Shown here one piece after another: positions 59,288-64,000 of a stretch of 64,000 nucleotides of DNA (the first letter of the stretch is position 1; each line of letters starts with the position of its first letter). The DNA is from Nocardioides cavernae (GTDB lineage: Bacteria > Actinomycetota > Actinomycetes > Propionibacteriales > Nocardioidaceae), in assembly GCF_013410035.1 (NCBI RefSeq), contig NZ_JACCBW010000001.1, forward strand, positions 744,001-808,000. Direction: 5' to 3'. The position numbers and the translations under genes were made by a program. The notes under the pieces were generated by a model. That model made no database searches. It was not told the DNA's origin and was given only the letters and a program-made list of their open reading frames with translations.

Positions 59288-61573
59288 TCAGACGACCGCG
59301 CCGGAGTCCTCGGGCGCCCGCTCGACGCGCTCCTTCTTCACCCGGCTCATCGGCCACTTCGGCTGCATGTAGGTCAGCAGCGGCGTGGCGACGTAGACCG
59401 AGGAGAAGGTGCCGACCACGAGTCCGACGAGCAGCGCGATCGCGAAGTCCTGGAGCGAGTCGCCGCCCAGGACGGCGAGCGCGGCGAGGATGAACATCGC
59501 GCCGAGGCCGGTGTTGACCGTGCGCGGGATGGTCTCCACAGCCGCCTTGTTGGAGATGTCCATGAAGTCGTCGTCCGGCTTGGAGGCCCACCAACGTTCG
59601 CGGATGCGGTCGAAGACGACGACGGTGTCGTTGACGGACAGACCGACGATCGTCATCGCGGCGGCCAGGAAGATGCCGTCGATCGGCTTCTGCAGCCACG
59701 CGAAGAGACCGACGACGAGGATCACGTCGTGGGCCATCGCGAGGACGGCCGCGAGGCCGAAGGTCCACTTGAAGCGGATCGCGAGGTAGAGCAGCTGGGC
59801 GAGGAAGGCGACGCCGAACGCGATGATCGCGTTGTTGCGCAGCTGCTCCCCGAGCGCGGCGCCGATCTGCTGGTCGTCGACCTTGTCGACCTCGCCGCCG
59901 ACCTTCTCCAGCTCGGCCTCGATCTGCTGCTCCTCCTCGTTGGAGATCGTGCCGGTGCGCACGGTGAAGTCGGCGGTGTCGGCGGTCTGCACCACGGCCT
60001 CGGGGAAGCCGGCCTCGGCGACGGCCTCGCGGGCCTGGTCGACCGAGATGTCCTTGCTGACCGAGTAGTCGAGCTGACGACCACCGGTGAACTCGACACC
60101 GAGCTGCAGGCCCTGCGTCGCGATGCCGGCGACGGCGACCACGAGCGCGGCGGCCGAGATGCCCAGCCAGGTGCGGCGGTGCTTCATCAGCTGCGGGTCC
60201 TTGCGGTCCAGCCACGTGCGGACCCGGCCGAGGTGGCTCAGGCCGCTGATGGCCGGACGACGCGCGATCGGCTTGTTGGCCACGGCCAGGTCGCACAGCA
60301 CGCGCGCGATGATCAGGGCCGAGACCATCGACGCGATGACACCGATGGTCAGGGTGACACCGAAGCCCTTGATCGGGCCGGAGCCGAGGAAGAACAGCAG
60401 GCCGGCGGCGAGCAGGGTGGTGACGTTGGAGTCGATGATCGCGCTCCACGCCTTGTTGAAGCCGACCGCGAGCGCGCGCCGCAGACCCGCGGAGGGGTAG
60501 GCGACGTACTCCTCCCTCGCTCTCTCGAACACCAGGACGTTGGCGTCGATCGCCATGCCGATGGCGAGCACGAAGCCGGCGAGGCCGGGCAGCGTCAGCG
60601 TCGACCCGAGGCCGACGAGCATGGCGTAGGCGAGCAGGGCGTACGACGCCAGCGCGATGGTCGCGGCGAACCCGACCAGGCGGTAGACGATGATGATGAA
60701 GAGCCCGGTCAGGGCGATACCGATGATGCCGGCCTCGATGGAGGCGTCGATCGCCGCGGCACCCAGCGAGGGGCCGACGAGGCGGTCGGAGATGGCCGTC
60801 AGCTCGAGCGGCAGGGCACCACCCTGGATGAGGGCGGCGAGGTCCTTGGCGTCCTCGGAGGTGAAGCTGCCGGTGATGTCGGTGGAGCCGCCGCGGATGC
60901 CCACCTCGCAGCCGACGCCGGTGTTGACCTCGGGAGAGGAGATGATCTCGCCGTCGAGGACGATCGCGATGCGCCGCTTCGGGTCGCCGGACGGGTTGCA
61001 CGCGGCCTTGCCGGTGATGTCGGCCCAGGTGTCGCCACCCTTGCCGCTGAAGTCGATGGCGACGACCCACTCCACGCTCTGGTCGCGTTGCACGGCGCTC
61101 GCGCCGGTGATCTCGTCACCCTGGATGACCGTGGGACCCACCTCGAGGGTGTCGCCCTGGTCGGACGGCAGGACGAGGTTGTCCTTCTTGCTCGGCTCGG
61201 CGTCCGGCTGCGCGGTGTTGAGGACCTCGTGGATCGTCAGCTTGGCGGTGCTGCCGATGCGCTCCTCGGCCTCCTGGGCCTCTTCGTCGCTGGTGACGCC
61301 CGGCAGCTCGACGAGGATGCGGTTCTCGCCCTGGCGGATGACGGTCGACTCGGCGACGCCCAGCGCGTCGACGCGCCCGCGCAGGACCTGGAGGGTCTTG
61401 TCGACGTTCTCGGCCGTCGCGGGCGTCTGCTCGGTGCCGTCCGCCTCGAAGACGAACTGCGCGCCGCCCTTCAGGTCCAGGCCGAGGTTCGGCTTGACGT
61501 TGATGGCGAGCGCCACGCACCCGACCAGGAGGCCGAGCACGAGGAAGAAGCGAATCCAGACACCACGTGACAT
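59288..61573 (-). CDS. secDF: Fused SecDF protein-export membrane protein
   Basis: 761 residues joining SecD and SecF in one chain. SecD part (1-440): VKPNLGLDLKGGAQFVFEA (conserved first periplasmic domain start), LPLELTAISDRLVGPSLGAAAIDASI, then six transmembrane helices with IGMAIDANVLVFER (D1 region). SecF part (about 470-745): LGVEFTGGRQLDYS, LQKPIDGIFLAAAMTIVGLSVNDTVVVFDRIRE. The RND-like protein uses the proton gradient to pull secreted proteins out after SecA. Actinobacteria usually have separate secD and secF beside yajC and ruvB; this fused copy stands alone, so it may be a second system. Confidence 0.9.
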   Translation of the reverse strand: MSRGVWIRFFLVLGLLVGCVALAINVKPNLGLDLKGGAQFVFEADGTEQTPATAENVDKTLQVLRGRVDALGVAESTVIRQGENRILVELPGVTSDEEAQEAEERIGSTAKLTIHEVLNTAQPDAEPSKKDNLVLPSDQGDTLEVGPTVIQGDEITGASAVQRDQSVEWVVAIDFSGKGGDTWADITGKAACNPSGDPKRRIAIVLDGEIISSPEVNTGVGCEVGIRGGSTDITGSFTSEDAKDLAALIQGGALPLELTAISDRLVGPSLGAAAIDASIEAGIIGIALTGLFIIIVYRLVGFAATIALASYALLAYAMLVGLGSTLTLPGLAGFVLAIGMAIDANVLVFERAREEYVAYPSAGLRRALAVGFNKAWSAIIDSNVTTLLAAGLLFFLGSGPIKGFGVTLTIGVIASMVSALIIARVLCDLAVANKPIARRPAISGLSHLGRVRTWLDRKDPQLMKHRRTWLGISAAALVVAVAGIATQGLQLGVEFTGGRQLDYSVSKDISVDQAREAVAEAGFPEAVVQTADTADFTVRTGTISNEEEQQIEAELEKVGGEVDKVDDQQIGAALGEQLRNNAIIAFGVAFLAQLLYLAIRFKWTFGLAAVLAMAHDVILVVGLFAWLQKPIDGIFLAAAMTIVGLSVNDTVVVFDRIRERWWASKPDDDFMDISNKAAVETIPRTVNTGLGAMFILAALAVLGGDSLQDFAIALLVGLVVGTFSSVYVATPLLTYMQPKWPMSRVKKERVERAPEDSGAVV

Positions 61574-61745
61574 GCGCGACAGTCTCCACTACCACTCTCG
61601 GAACGCCCGAATCAGGGCACGGTGACCTCCAACGGGCGACGCCGCCCGAAGGTTCCTCGCGAGTAGGACCTCGACACACCACGGTGCCGGGTGTTGTGTG
61701 GTCAGCACCGCGGCCGCTCCCGTGGCCGCACTCTCGGGAGGACAC

Positions 61746-63908
61746 ATGTCAGTACGCAGGAGATGGAGCAGTACGCGGCTGGTGGCCGTCGGCGGCCTGG
61801 TGGCCGCCGGCCTCGCGGCGGGCGCCGGGGTGGCCTCGGGCTCGGAGCAGTCGCCCGCACCGGACGAGGGGCGTCGCGAGATCGCGCGCACCGCCTCGGA
61901 GGACCCCACCAGGATCGTGATGGTCCGCGCGCCGGAGGTCGCGGACCGCAACGAGGTCATCGACCTCGGCCTCGACGTCACCGAGCACGCCACCGAGAAG
62001 GGCATCGAGGTGGTCCTCCACGACGCGCAGGACGCGCAGGTGCTGCGCGACGCCGGCTTCACCTGGAAGGTCGTCGTCGACGACCTCGAGGCCCTCACCG
62101 CACGCCACCGCGCGCGCGACGCGGCGTACGCGAACCGCGTGGCGACATCGCCGCTGCCGAGCGGCCGCACGTCGTACCGCCTCTACGACGACTACCTGCG
62201 CGACATGAACCGGCTCGCCCGGCTCTACCCGACGCTCACCAGGCCGCTGACGCTGGAGAACCGCACCGTCCTCGGCGAGCGCATCCGTGGCCTGGAGATC
62301 AGCACGGACGCGACCAACGTCCGCGACGGCAAGCCGGTGTTCCTGCTGATGGGCGCCCACCACGCGCGCGAGTGGCCCAGCGCCGAGCACACGATGGAGT
62401 TCGCCTTCGACCTCCTGCAGTCCTACTACGACCGCGACCGTGACGTCCGCGACCGGGCGCGCGACCTACTGTCGACCTCGCGCGTCATCGTCGTGCCGGT
62501 CGTCAACGTCGACGGCTTCAGGATCTCGCGCGACGCCGACCCGCTCGGCGACTTCAGCCAGTTCGACTACGAGATGAAGCGCAAGAACTGCTCGATCTCC
62601 GCCGCCACGCCGCCGGCGTACCTCGGCGGCACGTGCGACGACAACCCGGCCGGTCGGCTGCGCGGCACCGACCTCAACCGCAACTACCCCGGCTTCTGGG
62701 GCGGCGGCGGCGCCAGCCCGACGTGGTCGAGCGACACCTACCGCGGCGACGGCCCGGGCAGCGAGCCCGAGTCCGACGCCGTACGCCAGCTCATCTCCGA
62801 GCGCGCGGTGACGGTGATGATCTCCAACCACACCTACTCCAACCTGGTGCTGCGCCCGCCGGCCATCGCGGCCACGGGCAAGGCCCCCGACGAACCGCAG
62901 CTCAAGGCGCTCGGGGACGCGATGGCGGCGCAGAACGCCTACACCAGCCAGGCGTCGTACCAGCTCTACGACACCTCGGGCTCGACCGAGGACTGGAGCT
63001 ACTGGATCACCGGCGGCTACGGCTACACGATCGAGATCGGCGACGAGGGGTTCCACCCGGCGTACGAGGAGGCCGTCGTCGGTGAGTACCTCGGCGAGGC
63101 GCCGGCCGACAGCGCCGGGCTCGGCGGCAACCAGGAGGCGTACTGGCTGGCGGCCGAGGCCGCGGCCGACGACTCCCAGCACGCGCTGATCCGGGGTACG
63201 GCACCGGCGGGCCGCGCGATCACCGTGTCGCGTCGCACGGTGTCCCCCACCTCGCCGGTCATCAACGCCGACGGCACGGTGGGCGACCCGATCCTCTACG
63301 AGGACACCCTGGTCAACACCTACGACACCCGTCGCGGCGGGCGGTTCACGCTGGACGTCAACCCGTCGACGCGACCGCTGGTGGCCGGTCGCTACGGCCG
63401 GCTTCCCGAGGCGCCCCCGCAGGCGCCGCTGACCCTCACCAACCCCGACGGGGTGCCCGCGGTCGGGGGCAGCGAGAGCACGACCTTCGAGGTCCAGGGG
63501 CTGCCGCAGGCCGACAACGGCTTTCTGGAGGTGTCGGTGGCCTGGCCGTCGGAGGACCCGGAGGCGTTCGACTGGGACTTCACCCTGCTCGGACCCGACG
63601 GGGCACCGGTGGGCTCGGGCGCGACGCTGGACAACCCGGAGGTCATCCGCGTGCCCGACCCGGCACCCGGGACCTACACCCTCGTCGCCGACAACTTCGC
63701 CGGCGGCGACGCGGCCCACGACTGGACCGGCACGGTGACCTTCGAGGGTCCCGAGCCGCCCGTCGACACCGGGATCGAGGAGGCGTGGCTGGTCTCCTGC
63801 ACGAGCCGCGGCGGCGGCAAGGTCTTCGGCACCCGGGAGGTCGTCGTGGACCGCGGTGAGGTCGTCGGCGTGGGCGACCTGTGCCGCAGGTCGAGCTACA
63901 AGAGGTGA
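61746..63908 (+). CDS. Secreted M14 zinc carboxypeptidase
   Basis: 720 residues from the ATG at 61746 (GGGAGG upstream). Signal peptide (VAVGGLVAAGLAAGAGVASG). Zinc site: HHAREW near 210 (His, Glu) and NHTYSN near 365 (third His); VGTDLNRNYPGFWG is the substrate-binding NR motif; TIEIGDEGFHP contains the catalytic Glu. The C-terminal 220 residues are beta-rich (propeptide/P-domain or CUB-like, GTPAPGTYTLVADNFAGG). It removes C-terminal residues from peptides outside the cell. Divergent from secDF across a 170-bp gap. Confidence 0.88.
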   Translation: MSVRRRWSSTRLVAVGGLVAAGLAAGAGVASGSEQSPAPDEGRREIARTASEDPTRIVMVRAPEVADRNEVIDLGLDVTEHATEKGIEVVLHDAQDAQVLRDAGFTWKVVVDDLEALTARHRARDAAYANRVATSPLPSGRTSYRLYDDYLRDMNRLARLYPTLTRPLTLENRTVLGERIRGLEISTDATNVRDGKPVFLLMGAHHAREWPSAEHTMEFAFDLLQSYYDRDRDVRDRARDLLSTSRVIVVPVVNVDGFRISRDADPLGDFSQFDYEMKRKNCSISAATPPAYLGGTCDDNPAGRLRGTDLNRNYPGFWGGGGASPTWSSDTYRGDGPGSEPESDAVRQLISERAVTVMISNHTYSNLVLRPPAIAATGKAPDEPQLKALGDAMAAQNAYTSQASYQLYDTSGSTEDWSYWITGGYGYTIEIGDEGFHPAYEEAVVGEYLGEAPADSAGLGGNQEAYWLAAEAAADDSQHALIRGTAPAGRAITVSRRTVSPTSPVINADGTVGDPILYEDTLVNTYDTRRGGRFTLDVNPSTRPLVAGRYGRLPEAPPQAPLTLTNPDGVPAVGGSESTTFEVQGLPQADNGFLEVSVAWPSEDPEAFDWDFTLLGPDGAPVGSGATLDNPEVIRVPDPAPGTYTLVADNFAGGDAAHDWTGTVTFEGPEPPVDTGIEEAWLVSCTSRGGGKVFGTREVVVDRGEVVGVGDLCRRSSYKR

Positions 63909-63953
63909 CCGGGTAGCCGCCGCTGCTTCACCATGGGATGTCGCCGGACGTGC

Positions 63954-63985
63954 ACTCCCCTCGGTTCGTTGACCGAGGGAAGTGC
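63954..63985. terminator. Terminator hairpin after the carboxypeptidase
   Basis: CACTCCCCTCGGT pairs with ACCGAGGGAAGTG (one mismatch) around TCGTTG, 45 bp after the carboxypeptidase stop. Confidence 0.6.
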
Positions 63986-64000
63986 CTCGCTTCCCGACAT

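Overview
The window is high-G+C actinobacterial chromosome. GTG starts, leaderless promoters, ESX-type small proteins, an actinobacterial LexA with GAAC/GTTC SOS boxes, class II NrdJ with NrdR, an Lsr2-like protein and Excalibur/DUF6318 secreted proteins all fit a Nocardioides-type organism (genus is an inference). No rRNA, tRNA, CRISPR array or integrase gene was recognised.

Left core (1-20,579): a 3-gene acyl-CoA ligase / reductase / SDR block divergent from a TetR regulator; Dps; an ESX-like pair; a MOSC protein; a frameshifted small gene; a polymorphic-toxin-like protein with a probable immunity partner; a secreted matrixin-like protease; an FeS-type photolyase (CryB/PhrB type); assorted enzymes, lipoproteins and small regulators; a Zn alcohol dehydrogenase; an SPFH membrane protein. 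It ends in the 3' remnant of an ATP-binding helicase gene.

Island (about 20,580-47,270): less G+C-rich DNA interrupting the core. It holds, in order: a possible PD-(D/E)XK protein; a NYN-nuclease + SIR2 operon; an Lsr2-like silencer and phage-like small genes; a secreted Ig-like protein; an excisionase-like HTH; a CoiA-like nuclease; a restriction-modification operon (two complementary N6-methylase polypeptides, a helicase with an N-terminal GIY-YIG/T5orf172-like domain, and a GIY-YIG + RAMA protein); a ParB-HTH-methylase fusion; a six-gene, overlap-coupled Tn7-like transposition operon (unknown, TnsA-like, TnsB-like DDE, TnsC-like ATPase, unknown, HTH); and an operon of two ComEC-like metallo-beta-lactamase proteins with a four-helix membrane protein. 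The right border carries 21/21/22-bp spaced repeats of transposon-end type that stop a few bases from the nrdJ stop codon. The picture is a defence island carried or built by a Tn7-like element. The transposition module with a non-TniQ protein in the targeting slot, the split GIY-YIG restriction system, NYN-SIR2 and the MBL-MBL-membrane operon are the best candidates for under-described systems.

Right core (47,280-64,000): nrdJ and nrdR with tandem NrdR boxes and DnaA boxes; small membrane and secreted proteins; a LysM protein divergent from lexA across several SOS boxes; an FAD oxidoreductase; a sulfotransferase; a DivIVA-like membrane protein; a DinG-type helicase; a fused SecDF; and a secreted M14 zinc carboxypeptidase.

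All family names rest on reading motifs by eye; no database search was run.
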